Source: Solirubrobacter sp963848475 (GTDB lineage: Bacteria; Actinomycetota; Thermoleophilia; Solirubrobacterales; Solirubrobacteraceae). Taken from it: a stretch of 64,000 bases of DNA. The stretch spans positions 186,001 to 250,000 of the forward strand of contig CAWKDW010000012.1 of NCBI GenBank assembly GCA_963848475.1. Reading direction: 5' to 3'. The notes beneath the pieces are model-generated. The model saw nothing but the letters and a program-made list of their open reading frames with translations. It did not search any database and was not told the DNA's origin. Of the stretch, positions 8,519 through 16,474 are shown piece by piece; the first letter of the stretch is position 1, and each line of letters begins with the position of its first letter. Made by a program: the position numbers and the translations under genes.

Positions 8519-9714
8519 GCGTCGGCCCTCAGCAGCAGGCACGAGGCCAGCGGGCCGGCGCCGGCCGATACGGCGGCGACCTGCGCTCCGGCGACCTGCC
8601 GCTCATCGGCTTGACCGCGCAGCTGCAAGCAGGCCTCGTACAAGTGGCCGAAGCCGTGCAGCCGCCCCCCAGAGAGCTGCCCGCCGGACGTTGCCAGCGG
8701 TAGGTCGCCCTCCAACGCGATCCGCGAGCCGCCCTCGACGAACGGCCCGCCCTCGCCCTTGCCGCAGAAGCCCAGGCCCTCGAGCCAGAACAGCGTCAGC
8801 ACGGTGAAGCCGTCATAGAGGTTCGCGACGTCGACGTCGGCCGGCGTGAGGTCGGTGCGCGACCACAGGTGCGCGCCGGCGCTGGCCGCCGCGGTCTGCG
8901 TCATGTCCTCCCACTGGTCCCACGAGGCGCGCCCGCTGAGCGCGCTGCCGACGGCCTCGAAGTGGATCGGCTTGCCTGGCACGTCGGGCGCGTGCTCGCG
9001 CGTGGAGACGATCACCGCAGTCGCGCCGTCGACCGCGATGTCACAGTCGAAGAGGCACAGCGGGTCGCTGATCATCTTCGACGACAGATAGTCATCCATC
9101 GTCAGGTCGCCCTGCAGCACCGCCTTCGGGTTGCGCTGGGCGTTGCGGCGAGCATTCAGGGCGATCGCCCCGAGTTGCTCGCGTGTCGTGCCGTACTCGT
9201 GCATGTGACGGGTGGCGTAGAGGCCCATCCAGTTCGGGCCCGAGAAGGCGCCGAACGGAAGCATCCACTGCATCGCGCCGGTCACGCCGCCGGCGTCGCT
9301 GTTCACGCGTTCGGTGACCGTCCGCCACACCGTGGCCTCGTTCAACGCGCGATAGACGAGCACGTGCTTGCACATACCGGTGGCGACGGCCATGCAGGCA
9401 TGGATCACCGCGGCGAACATGCCCGGCGTCTCGGGGCCGCCGTAGTACCAGGTGGGGTTCAGGCGTAGCGCGTCGATCACGGCGTGGGGGCCCGGGCCGG
9501 AGGACCCGGGGCTCGACGGCGCGAGGCCATCGGCCCGCGAGACTGCGCCGGGCCACGAGATCACTCCGTCGATGTCGGCGGGCTTGAGGCCGGCGTCACC
9601 GATCGCCTCCAGCGCGGCGTCGAGCGTCAGCGCCATCACGCCCTTCTCGACCCGGCGCCCGACCTCGGACTGGCCGATGCCGGAGATGATGCAGGCATCC
9701 TCGAACTTGCTCAT
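8515..9714 (-). CDS. Lipid-transfer-protein-type thiolase/aldolase (Ltp2-like)
   Basis: 399 residues of the SCP2/Ltp thiolase-like family: N-terminal CIISGIGQSEVGRR, the AVDGATAVIVST block and the C-terminal GGQLSGGRLHGFGH. The usual nucleophilic Cys motif (NxCATG) is absent; the corresponding part reads ETPGMFAAVIHACMAV. That fits non-thiolytic members such as the steroid side-chain retro-aldolase Ltp2, which works with a DUF35 partner. The partner gene is directly upstream with an ATGA overlap, and the MDR gene follows with another. An aldol cleavage of a CoA-bound side chain is the best guess; it is not shown. Confidence 0.82.
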   Translation of the reverse strand: MSKFEDACIISGIGQSEVGRRVEKGVMALTLDAALEAIGDAGLKPADIDGVISWPGAVSRADGLAPSSPGSSGPGPHAVIDALRLNPTWYYGGPETPGMFAAVIHACMAVATGMCKHVLVYRALNEATVWRTVTERVNSDAGGVTGAMQWMLPFGAFSGPNWMGLYATRHMHEYGTTREQLGAIALNARRNAQRNPKAVLQGDLTMDDYLSSKMISDPLCLFDCDIAVDGATAVIVSTREHAPDVPGKPIHFEAVGSALSGRASWDQWEDMTQTAAASAGAHLWSRTDLTPADVDVANLYDGFTVLTLFWLEGLGFCGKGEGGPFVEGGSRIALEGDLPLATSGGQLSGGRLHGFGHLYEACLQLRGQADERQVAGAQVAAVSAGAGPLASCLLLRADA

Positions 9715-10103
9715 GACGCGGGGCGGAAGAAGGGGATGAACGCTTCACCGCGGGCCTCGAAGGCGACATCGACGGGCATGCCGATCGTCGGCACGTCGCA
9801 GTCGACCACGCGGGCGATCAGGCGCAGGCCGGGCTGCTCGGCGAGCTCGACGACGGCGAGGACGAACGGGACCTCGAGCCCGGGCATCCACTGCTGGCGG
9901 TTGATCGTGTACGTGTAGACGGTCCCGCGACCGCTGACCGCCTCGGGGGCGACGTCGTCGCTCCAGCACTCGGGGCAGCGCGGGGACGGCGGATGGAGGT
10001 AGTAGCCACAGGCCTGGCAGCGCTCGAAGCGCAGCTCGCCATCCGCGCCTCCGGTCCAGAACGCGCGGTTCTCGTCATTGATCTGCGGGATCGGCAGGGC
10101 CAT
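9711..10103 (-). CDS. DUF35 Zn-ribbon/OB-fold protein (Ltp partner, copy 1)
   Basis: 130 residues: an N-terminal helix (NDENRAFWTGG), a rubredoxin-like zinc ribbon CQACGYY and CPECWSDD, then an OB-fold with GRGTVYTYTINRQ and PFVLAVVEL. Proteins of this type bind and stabilise lipid-transfer thiolases or hydratases and help position the acyl-CoA. Its stop overlaps the start of the Ltp-like gene (ATGA), which supports a stoichiometric complex. It leads a three-gene operon from the promoter at about 10.1 kb, divergent from the CoA ligase at 10201. Confidence 0.88.
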   Translation of the reverse strand: MALPIPQINDENRAFWTGGADGELRFERCQACGYYLHPPSPRCPECWSDDVAPEAVSGRGTVYTYTINRQQWMPGLEVPFVLAVVELAEQPGLRLIARVVDCDVPTIGMPVDVAFEARGEAFIPFFRPAS

Positions 10104-10134
10104 TTGCGGGTCTCTCCTCGAGCTGCTACGTTTC

Positions 10135-10154
10135 CTGAACTGAAATCGTATCAG
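10135..10154. promoter_or_regulatory. CTGAA/ACTGAAA element in divergent promoter
   Basis: CTGAACTGAAATCGTATCAG sits between the DUF35 operon (minus) and the acyl-CoA ligase (plus). It contains two CTGAA copies and a closing TCAG, matching the island-wide motif, so one site could control both directions. Confidence 0.45.
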
Positions 10155-10200
10155 TAATCGCGTCCAGCTTAGAAGCGTGCTTTCGGAGGAGAACCGCCCG

Positions 10201-11745
10201 ATGAACCTAGCCCAACTTGTGGCGACCCAGGCGGAGCGATACGGCGCTCGCCAGCTCGCGCTCGTGGACGGCGAGCCGCTGAGCTACGAGCAGCTCGCGG
10301 ATCGAGCGGGGCGCTTCACCGCCGGGCTCCAGGAGCTCGGAATCCAACCCGGCGATCGCGTCGCGGTGATGATGCCGACCCGCGCGGAGTTCCTGTACGC
10401 GTGGTTCGGGATCCTCGGCACGGGTGCCATCGAGGTGCCGATCCACGACGCCGCGCGCGGTCCCGGCATCGCCTACATCCTCGAGACCACGGGCGCGCGG
10501 GCGCTGATCGTCGACGAGGAGCACGTCGAGCACGTCGCGGGCTACATCGACTCCGTCGAGCACGTGATCGTCCGCGGCGACGCCGGCGAGCTCGAGGCGC
10601 TCGACTTCGCCGAGCTGATGGCGCGCCCCCGCACCACGCCGGTCGAGCGCAAGCCGAGCGACCCAGCCTCGATTCTCTTCACCGGCGGCACGACCGGCCC
10701 GCCCAAGGGCGTCGTGCTCCCGCACAACCACAACCTGAACCTGGCTCAGGGCGTCGTCGAGCTCGTGCAGTACACCGAGGACGACGTGCTGTTCTCGGTC
10801 TTCCCGCTCTTCCACGCCAACGCCAAGTACATGAGCGTGCTCGCGGCGCTGGTCTCGGGCGCGCGCGTGGTGATCGACCGCCGCTTCTCAGCCAGCCGAT
10901 TCTGGGAGATCTGCCGTCGCGAGGGCGTGACCGCGTTCAACGGCCAGGGCGAGATGCTGCGCATCCTGCTCAAGCAGCCCGAGAGCGATGCCGACCGCGA
11001 CAACACCGTGCGCGTGGTCGTCGGCGCGGCCGCCGCGACCGACCTCGTCGAGCAGTTCGAACAGCGCTACGACGTCGCCGTGCTCGACGCCTACGGGATG
11101 ACCGAGACCGGCCCGACGATCGCGGCCTCCTGGGAGGCGCGCCGCGCGGGCGCGGCCGGGCTGCCGACGCCGTGGTATGACGCGAAGGTCGTCGACGGCG
11201 GCGATGTCGAGGTCCCGCCCGGCGTCACCGGCGAGATCGTGGTCCGTCCCAAGCTCCCGTTCGTGATGATGGAGCGCTACTGGGGCAACGACGCCGCGAC
11301 CTTGGCCTCGATGCGCAACCTCTGGTTTCACACCGGCGACAACGCCTACCGCGACGAGGACGGGTACTTCTGGTTTGTCGCACGCGGGACGGACTCGATC
11401 CGCCGCCGCGGCGAGAACGTGTCCGCGTGGGAGGTAGAGCGCGTGCTCGCCGATCACACGGAGCTGCTCGAGGCCGCGGTCTACGGCGTGCCATCCGAGC
11501 TCGGCGGGCAGGAGGTCATGGTGGCCTGCGTGCGGCGGCCGGAGTCCGAGATCACGGCCGAGGAGCTGCTCGACTTCTGCACGGGCAAGATGCCCCACTT
11601 CGCGGTGCCACGCTACGTCCGCTTCATGGACCGGCTCCCGCGCTCACACGCACAGCGGGTCTTGAAGCCGGAGCTCAAGGCGGCGGGCGCCGAGGCGCCG
11701 GGCGTGTGGGACCGTGAGTCCGTCGGCTACGTCGTCCAGCGCTAG
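10201..11745 (+). CDS. Acyl-CoA synthetase (AMP-binding, CaiC-like), catalytic Lys replaced
   Basis: 514 residues with ANL motifs FTGGTTGPPKG, YGMTETGPT, FHTGDNAYRDEDG and SIRRRGENVSAWEVE. In the C-terminal A10 motif the expected (T)GK or EK before VLK reads HAQRVLK, so the Lys that catalyses adenylation is replaced by Arg. That could slow or redirect the chemistry. The ATG at 10201 is preferred over an in-frame GTG at 10177 because GGAGGAG lies at the right distance before it. It precedes an SDR by 10 bases. Substrate unknown. Confidence 0.88.
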   Translation: MNLAQLVATQAERYGARQLALVDGEPLSYEQLADRAGRFTAGLQELGIQPGDRVAVMMPTRAEFLYAWFGILGTGAIEVPIHDAARGPGIAYILETTGARALIVDEEHVEHVAGYIDSVEHVIVRGDAGELEALDFAELMARPRTTPVERKPSDPASILFTGGTTGPPKGVVLPHNHNLNLAQGVVELVQYTEDDVLFSVFPLFHANAKYMSVLAALVSGARVVIDRRFSASRFWEICRREGVTAFNGQGEMLRILLKQPESDADRDNTVRVVVGAAAATDLVEQFEQRYDVAVLDAYGMTETGPTIAASWEARRAGAAGLPTPWYDAKVVDGGDVEVPPGVTGEIVVRPKLPFVMMERYWGNDAATLASMRNLWFHTGDNAYRDEDGYFWFVARGTDSIRRRGENVSAWEVERVLADHTELLEAAVYGVPSELGGQEVMVACVRRPESEITAEELLDFCTGKMPHFAVPRYVRFMDRLPRSHAQRVLKPELKAAGAEAPGVWDRESVGYVVQR

Positions 11746-11755
11746 GGAGTTCGCA

Positions 11756-12565
11756 ATGAACCTTGAAGGCAAGGTGGTGGTGGTCACCGGCGGCGGCGCC
11801 GGGATCGGTCGCTCGATCGTGCGGCGGTTCGCCGCCGAGGGCGCGCGGGTGGCGGCGCTCGACATCCGGCTCGAGACTGCCGAGAAGAGCATCGAGCTCG
11901 CCGGCGGCGGCGTTGCGGTTGTCTGCGACGTCAGCGACAGCGCCTCCGTGGACGCGGCGATCCTGCAGGTCGAGGCCGAGCTGGGCCCGGTCGACATCCT
12001 GGTCAACAACGCGGGCGCGATCGGTATGGACCACCTGCGCCGCGTCAAGCCACTGGTGGCCCGCCAGCGCGAGGAGGCGCTCAACGGGGGAGTGAAGACG
12101 CCGCTGGACGCGCTCGTGCGACTGACCGACGAGGAGTGGCGGCGGATGCTCGCCATCCATCTCGACGGCACCTTCTACTGCACCCGCGCGGCGGTGCGGT
12201 CGATGGCCGCCCGCGGCAGTGGCGTGGTGGTCAACATGTCCTCGATCTGCGGCCTAGAGGGCTGCACTGGGCACCCGCACTACTCAGCCGCCAAGGCGGC
12301 GATCCTCGGCTTCACCAAGGCCGCTGCCAAAGAGCTGATCGTGCAGGGCATCCGCATCAACGCGGTCGCGCCCGGGCACGTCGGCACCGACACGTTGCAG
12401 GGCGAGATCAACGAGGAACGCCAGGCCCTCGCGAACTCGACGCCGGCCGGGCGACTGGCCGAACCGGATGAGATCGCGGCGACCGTCGCGTTCCTGGCCT
12501 CGGACGACGCGAGCTACTTCGTCGGCCAGATCCTGAGCCCGAACGGCGGGCTGGTCACGGCCTGA
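11756..12565 (+). CDS. SDR family NAD(P)-dependent oxidoreductase
   Basis: 269 residues with TGGGAGIG (cofactor), DILVNNAGAIG, a catalytic YSAAK and the C-terminal LSPNGG. An insertion of roughly 25 residues after the NNAG element (MDHLRRVKPLVARQREEAL) is unusual for FabG-type SDRs and may cap the active site. AGGGAG before the ATG supports the start. It follows the CoA ligase at 10201 and its 3' end overlaps the convergent CoA ligase by 11 bases. A beta-hydroxyacyl-CoA or ring-hydroxyl dehydrogenase role is plausible. Confidence 0.87.
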   Translation: MNLEGKVVVVTGGGAGIGRSIVRRFAAEGARVAALDIRLETAEKSIELAGGGVAVVCDVSDSASVDAAILQVEAELGPVDILVNNAGAIGMDHLRRVKPLVARQREEALNGGVKTPLDALVRLTDEEWRRMLAIHLDGTFYCTRAAVRSMAARGSGVVVNMSSICGLEGCTGHPHYSAAKAAILGFTKAAAKELIVQGIRINAVAPGHVGTDTLQGEINEERQALANSTPAGRLAEPDEIAATVAFLASDDASYFVGQILSPNGGLVTA

Positions 12566-13910
12566 GCTCGCGCTTGAGGACCTTGCCCGCCGCGTTGCGT
12601 GGGAGTTCGCCGACGAAATGGACGGCGGTGGGCTTCTTGTAGCTGGCCAGGTACGCGCGGCAGTGCTCAATCAGCTCTTGCGCGGTGGAGGCGCCCACGA
12701 CGAACGCCACCGGCGTCTCGCCCCAACGCGGGTGCGGGGCGCCGACGACCGCGACGTCGGCGACGGCCGGGTGCTGGCGCAGTACGCGCTCGACCTCGGC
12801 GGGATAGATGTTCTCGCCGCCGCTGACGATCATGTCCTTCTTGCGGTCCACGAGTCGCAGGTAGCCCTCCTCGTCGCGGGTGGCGAGGTCGCCGCTGTGG
12901 AACCAGCCTCCGGCGAACGCCTCCGCGGTCGCCTGCGGGTCGTTCCAATAGCCCTGCATGACGAACGGGCCGCGGTAGACGATCTCGCCGACGCCTTGAT
13001 CGTCGACGTCGGCGAGCCGCAGTTCGACATCGCGCATGGGAAGGCCGACCGAGCCCATCTTGCGGGTCGAGTCGGGACCTTTGAGCAGCGTGGTCGCGCC
13101 CGACATCTCGGTCTGGCCGTAGGCGCTGACGATCTCGGCGCCGGGGTACGTTCGGGCGAGCGCCTCGAGGGTCTGTCGCGAGGCCGGCGCGGCGCCCCAC
13201 ATCGCGGTCCGCAGCCGTGTGCGCTGCGGGATCGCGGTCACCTGATCCCACTGCGTCGGGACGAAGATGCACATCGTCACGGCGTGCTCTTCGACGAGCC
13301 GCACAGCGGCCTCCGGGTCAAAGCCCGTCGTCGGCGTGATGACGGCTTTGGCGCCGAGGGCGAGAAACGGCAGCATGCCGTTGATGCCGCCGATGTGGAA
13401 GAGCGGCTGGCCGGACAGCCAGACGTCGTCGGCGGTCGCGCCCATCTCGTGGATCCAGCTGCGCGTGGAGGCGACGAGGTTCGCGTGGGTGAGGACGGCG
13501 CCCTTCGGGCGGCCGGTCGTGCCCGAGGTGTAACAGAGCAGTGCGGTTTCGACGCGTCTCTTGGGCGGGGGTTCGTGGTCGGTGCCGAGCGGGCCGTCGA
13601 CCATCGTGGCGGCACCTGAGTCGGCGAGGATGAAATCGATCTCGGCGCGGGTGAGCCGGAAGTTGATCGGTACGGCGATCGCGCCGATTCGGTGGCAGGC
13701 CAGCAGCGTCTCGGGGAACTCGAGGCCGTTGTGGAGCAGCATCGCCACCCGGTCGCCCGCGCGGACACCGCGGGCGGCAAGCGCGCCGGCCGCGCGGGCG
13801 GCGCGCTCGTGCAACTCCCTGTGGGTGCGCTCGACGCCGTCGAAGACGAGCGCGACGCGGTCCGAGTGCTCGTGGTCGAGCAGGTCCGTCAGGTGCTCAG
13901 CACCGTGCAC
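12555..13910 (-). CDS. Acyl-CoA synthetase (AMP-binding), short form
   Basis: 451 residues, shorter than the usual 500-550, because the region between the N-terminal subdomain and the YTSGTTGRPKG motif is compact. All core motifs are present: GQTEMSG, FHSGDLATRDEEG, DRKKDMIVSGGENIYP and the catalytic C-terminal AAGKVLKREL. It has the look of FadD3/FCS-type ligases acting on medium or cyclic acids. The GTG start lies inside the end of the thiolase gene (22-base overlap), making it the last gene of the five-gene minus-strand operon that begins with TetR copy 2. Confidence 0.9.
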   Translation of the reverse strand: MHGAEHLTDLLDHEHSDRVALVFDGVERTHRELHERAARAAGALAARGVRAGDRVAMLLHNGLEFPETLLACHRIGAIAVPINFRLTRAEIDFILADSGAATMVDGPLGTDHEPPPKRRVETALLCYTSGTTGRPKGAVLTHANLVASTRSWIHEMGATADDVWLSGQPLFHIGGINGMLPFLALGAKAVITPTTGFDPEAAVRLVEEHAVTMCIFVPTQWDQVTAIPQRTRLRTAMWGAAPASRQTLEALARTYPGAEIVSAYGQTEMSGATTLLKGPDSTRKMGSVGLPMRDVELRLADVDDQGVGEIVYRGPFVMQGYWNDPQATAEAFAGGWFHSGDLATRDEEGYLRLVDRKKDMIVSGGENIYPAEVERVLRQHPAVADVAVVGAPHPRWGETPVAFVVGASTAQELIEHCRAYLASYKKPTAVHFVGELPRNAAGKVLKRELRP

Positions 13911-15031
13911 GCGCTCACTCCGGGAGCCCCGTAGACCTGGGTGAAGCCGACCCGCGCCGGACCGGGAACCTGGCGCTCGCCGGCCTCGCCGCGCAGCTGG
14001 AGCACGACCTCGTGTACCTGGCGCAGGCCGGAGGCGCCGATCGGCTCGCCGTTGGCCAGGCAGCCGCCGTCGGTGTTGACGGGCAGGCGCCCGCCGATGC
14101 GCGTGGCGCCGGCCTGGATCAGCTGCTCCTGCTCGCCGTCCTGACAGAGGCCGGTCTCGGCGAGGTGCATGATCTCGGCGCCGGACTCGGTGTCCTGGAG
14201 TTGCACGACGTCGACGTCGTCGGGGCCGATACCCGCCTGTTCGAAGGCCGCCGCGGCCGCCTCGGTCGTGGGGGAGACGCCGTCGTGCACCGGGATCGAC
14301 GGGCTGAAGACTTCGAAGGAGCCGAAACGGCGCGTCTTGAACACCGCCGAACGCAGGTAGACGGGCTTGCCGGTCTTCGCCTTCTCGCCGCGCGCGAGCA
14401 CGAGCGCCACCGCGCCCTCTCCGGGCGAGCAGAACATGTACTGGCGCAGCGGGTCGTTGACCATCTTGGAGGCCAGTACGTCATCCTCGGACAGCCGCTG
14501 ACGCCGCCAGGCATTGGGGTTCAGGCTGCCGTTCTCGAAGGCCTTGCTGGCGACCTTGGCCAGCGTCGACTCGCTGATCGAATGCTGGGCCATGTAGCGC
14601 TGGATCTTCATGGCGAAGAACTGCGTCGTCAGCATCAGACCGGTCTCGCCGTACCACGAGCCGATGCCCCACTCCTCGGGAAGCGGGTTGAAGGCGCCCG
14701 GCGGATGCTTGTCGAAGCCGACCACCAGCGCGGTCTCGGCGCTGCCGGCGGTGAGCATCGCGTGCGCCGTGATCAGCGCCGAACCCCCGGTCGCGCAGCC
14801 GTTCTTGACGTTGATGAACGGCACGCCCGTGAGGCCGAGCACCGACACCGTGGTGTCGGCGTTGCCGGCGGCGTCGGAGCCGCCGGCGGCGAAGTCGATC
14901 TGCTCCCAGCCCAGGCCGGCGTCGTCGAGTGCGGCGCGGGCGGCGTGCGCGGCCATCTCCAGGCCGGACACGCCCGGGTGGCGGCCGAAGGGGTGGATGC
15001 CGAGGCCGATGATGGCGACGTCGTCGCTCAT
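13889..15031 (-). CDS. Thiolase-family protein (lipid-transfer type) with nucleophilic Cys
   Basis: 380 residues of the SCP2-thiolase family: VAIIGLGIHPFGRHPG, a thiolase-type NGCATGG with Cys79 as likely nucleophile, EGAVALVLARGEKA, and the C-terminal GEPIGASGLRQVHEV. In contrast to the paralogue at 8515-9714 the Cys is kept, so true thiolytic cleavage of a beta-ketoacyl-CoA is possible. The ATG overlaps the stop of the DUF35 gene upstream, giving a second Ltp/DUF35 module within 6 kb of the first. Confidence 0.87.
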   Translation of the reverse strand: MSDDVAIIGLGIHPFGRHPGVSGLEMAAHAARAALDDAGLGWEQIDFAAGGSDAAGNADTTVSVLGLTGVPFINVKNGCATGGSALITAHAMLTAGSAETALVVGFDKHPPGAFNPLPEEWGIGSWYGETGLMLTTQFFAMKIQRYMAQHSISESTLAKVASKAFENGSLNPNAWRRQRLSEDDVLASKMVNDPLRQYMFCSPGEGAVALVLARGEKAKTGKPVYLRSAVFKTRRFGSFEVFSPSIPVHDGVSPTTEAAAAAFEQAGIGPDDVDVVQLQDTESGAEIMHLAETGLCQDGEQEQLIQAGATRIGGRLPVNTDGGCLANGEPIGASGLRQVHEVVLQLRGEAGERQVPGPARVGFTQVYGAPGVSACTVLST

Positions 15032-15399
15032 AGGGGCTTGAAGGCGAACGCCGCGTCGGGGATCAGCGTCAGTTCCATCTCCATGCCGATCTCGAGCTTG
15101 GAGGGGTCGGACTCGGTCAGGCGCGCCTCGATGCGCACCTCGCCCGGGAGTTCGACGTAGCCGACGCCGTAGGGCTCGAACGCCTCCGGCCCGGTGTAGG
15201 GCGGGGACTTCGGGCGGAAGCGCTGGATCGTCCAGCTCCACAACGTGCCGCGGCGGGCGAGCCGGCGCTCGGTCACGTCCGTGGAGGTGCAGCGCGGGCA
15301 CGCGCCCTGGCGCGGGAAGCTCACGGTGCCGCAGCTGCGGCACTCCGAGCCGAGCAGCACCGGCTCGCTTGGCGTCCCGGCGAGCAGCTCAGCGTGCAT
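15028..15399 (-). CDS. DUF35 Zn-ribbon/OB-fold protein (Ltp partner, copy 2)
   Basis: 123 residues with a zinc ribbon CRSCGTVS and CPRCTSTD, followed by an OB-fold (RGTLWSWTIQRF, then YGVGYVELPGEVRIEARL). It overlaps the thiolase start by 4 bases and the upstream SnoaL-like gene by 11 bases, so the three are tightly coupled. Expected to complex with the thiolase at 13889-15031 and control substrate access. It differs enough from copy 1 that the two modules probably handle different intermediates. Confidence 0.88.
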   Translation of the reverse strand: MHAELLAGTPSEPVLLGSECRSCGTVSFPRQGACPRCTSTDVTERRLARRGTLWSWTIQRFRPKSPPYTGPEAFEPYGVGYVELPGEVRIEARLTESDPSKLEIGMEMELTLIPDAAFAFKPL

Positions 15400-15769
15400 G
15401 CGTGCGCGTGGGGAAGCTGATGGCGGGCGAGCGCCCGACCATGTAGCGGTCCATCCGCCCGTCGGCGTCGAGGTGCGCGACCGCGAGGAACGTGCCGATG
15501 AAGCGGCCGTCGTCCCAGCGCGTCTCGCCGAGCGCGAACTCCGTGTCGCCGTCGATGGCCGTGTGGACGACGTAGTGCGCCCAACCGTCCATGTCGCCGG
15601 CGTCGATGAACTCGCGCAGGTTCTGCTTGCCGCCGCGCAGCTGCGTGGCCTTGCGGTCCCCGCTGTTGGCCCATTCGATCGCGAACTCGACCTCGTCGGA
15701 GACGAGCTCGAGCGACGAGTACGGCTCGGCGCCGTCCAAGGCTTCGAAATAGCGCTCGAAGAAGCTCAT
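15389..15769 (-). CDS. SnoaL/NTF2-like protein (paralogue of 6181-6540)
   Basis: 126 residues: MSFFERYFEALDGAEPYSSL, a central GWAHYVVHTAIDG, then FALGETRWDDGRFIGTFLAV and RYMVGRSPAISF. The LGETR and RYMVGRSP blocks match the 6181-6540 protein. The ATG overlaps the TetR copy 2 stop (ATGA). In this copy TetR and SnoaL are in tandem, whereas in copy 1 they converge, so the pair has been duplicated and rearranged. Function not known; ligand-binding or isomerase activity is possible. Confidence 0.72.
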   Translation of the reverse strand: MSFFERYFEALDGAEPYSSLELVSDEVEFAIEWANSGDRKATQLRGGKQNLREFIDAGDMDGWAHYVVHTAIDGDTEFALGETRWDDGRFIGTFLAVAHLDADGRMDRYMVGRSPAISFPTRTHAR

Positions 15770-16422
15770 GCCGCGCGCTGCAGTTCGGGCGCGGGAGGCA
15801 GGCCGATCAAGGCCAGCGCCAGTTCCGTGTAGTACTCGGCAACGCGCGGCAGCGCGATGATCCCGTTCGGCCGGTACCAATGCCAGATGCTGTTGTAGAG
15901 GCCGAGCACGGCGCGAGTGAGCAGGCGCGGGTCGGTCTCCGGGATCGCGCCGTCGCGCATCGCGGTGGCGAGGAAGCTCGCCCAGGCGAACTCCAACTCA
16001 CGCATCCGCGAGCGCGCCGCCTGGCGGGCCTGCTCCTCGCGCTCGGAGGTGCTGCTGCTCGACAGCCGGCCCTGCTCGGCGACCAGCACGCGGTTGCGCA
16101 GCACGTCGTGCTCGGAGAGATCGAAGCAACTGGCCAGCACGGCCTCGAACGCTCGCGCGGGGTCTCGCTCGTCGGCGACGATGGCGACGAACCGGCTGCG
16201 GAAGTCCTCGATGGCCTCGTCCATGATCTCGTACAGACAATGCTGTTTGGATTCGAAGTAGTGATACAGGGCGGTCGCGCCGACCCCGATGTCGGCCGCG
16301 ATGTCCGCCCACTTGGTGTGTTCGTATCCGTCCCGGCCGAAGCGATCCGTCGCCGCGGTGAGCACCTCAAGCCGCTTGCTGCGATTGCGGCGCCCCTTTT
16401 GCCCTTCCTGAGCTGAATTCAT
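15766..16422 (-). CDS. TetR family transcriptional regulator (copy 2)
   Basis: 218 residues; the HTH (HTKWADIAADIGVGATALYH plus YFESK) is nearly identical to TetR copy 1, and the ligand domain shares GLYNSIWHWYRP. It heads a five-gene operon with SnoaL-like, DUF35, thiolase and CoA ligase genes, so it likely represses its own operon. A CTGAATTC element lies at its start codon. Two near-identical recognition helices in one island suggest overlapping control, perhaps with different effectors. Confidence 0.9.
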   Translation of the reverse strand: MNSAQEGQKGRRNRSKRLEVLTAATDRFGRDGYEHTKWADIAADIGVGATALYHYFESKQHCLYEIMDEAIEDFRSRFVAIVADERDPARAFEAVLASCFDLSEHDVLRNRVLVAEQGRLSSSSTSEREEQARQAARSRMRELEFAWASFLATAMRDGAIPETDPRLLTRAVLGLYNSIWHWYRPNGIIALPRVAEYYTELALALIGLPPAPELQRAA

Positions 16423-16443
16423 CTTGGTATTACCCTATCAGTT
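16409..16443. promoter_or_regulatory. CTGAATTC/TATCAGTT elements at the TetR copy 2 promoter
   Basis: CTGAATTC (16413-16420) overlaps the start region and TATCAGTTA follows about 20 bases upstream of it on the operon's strand. Spacing and core resemble the other CTGAA sites. Autorepression is the likely role. Confidence 0.35.
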
Positions 16444-16474
16444 ATGAGGGCCAGGTCAACGGTAAGTGGACGGT

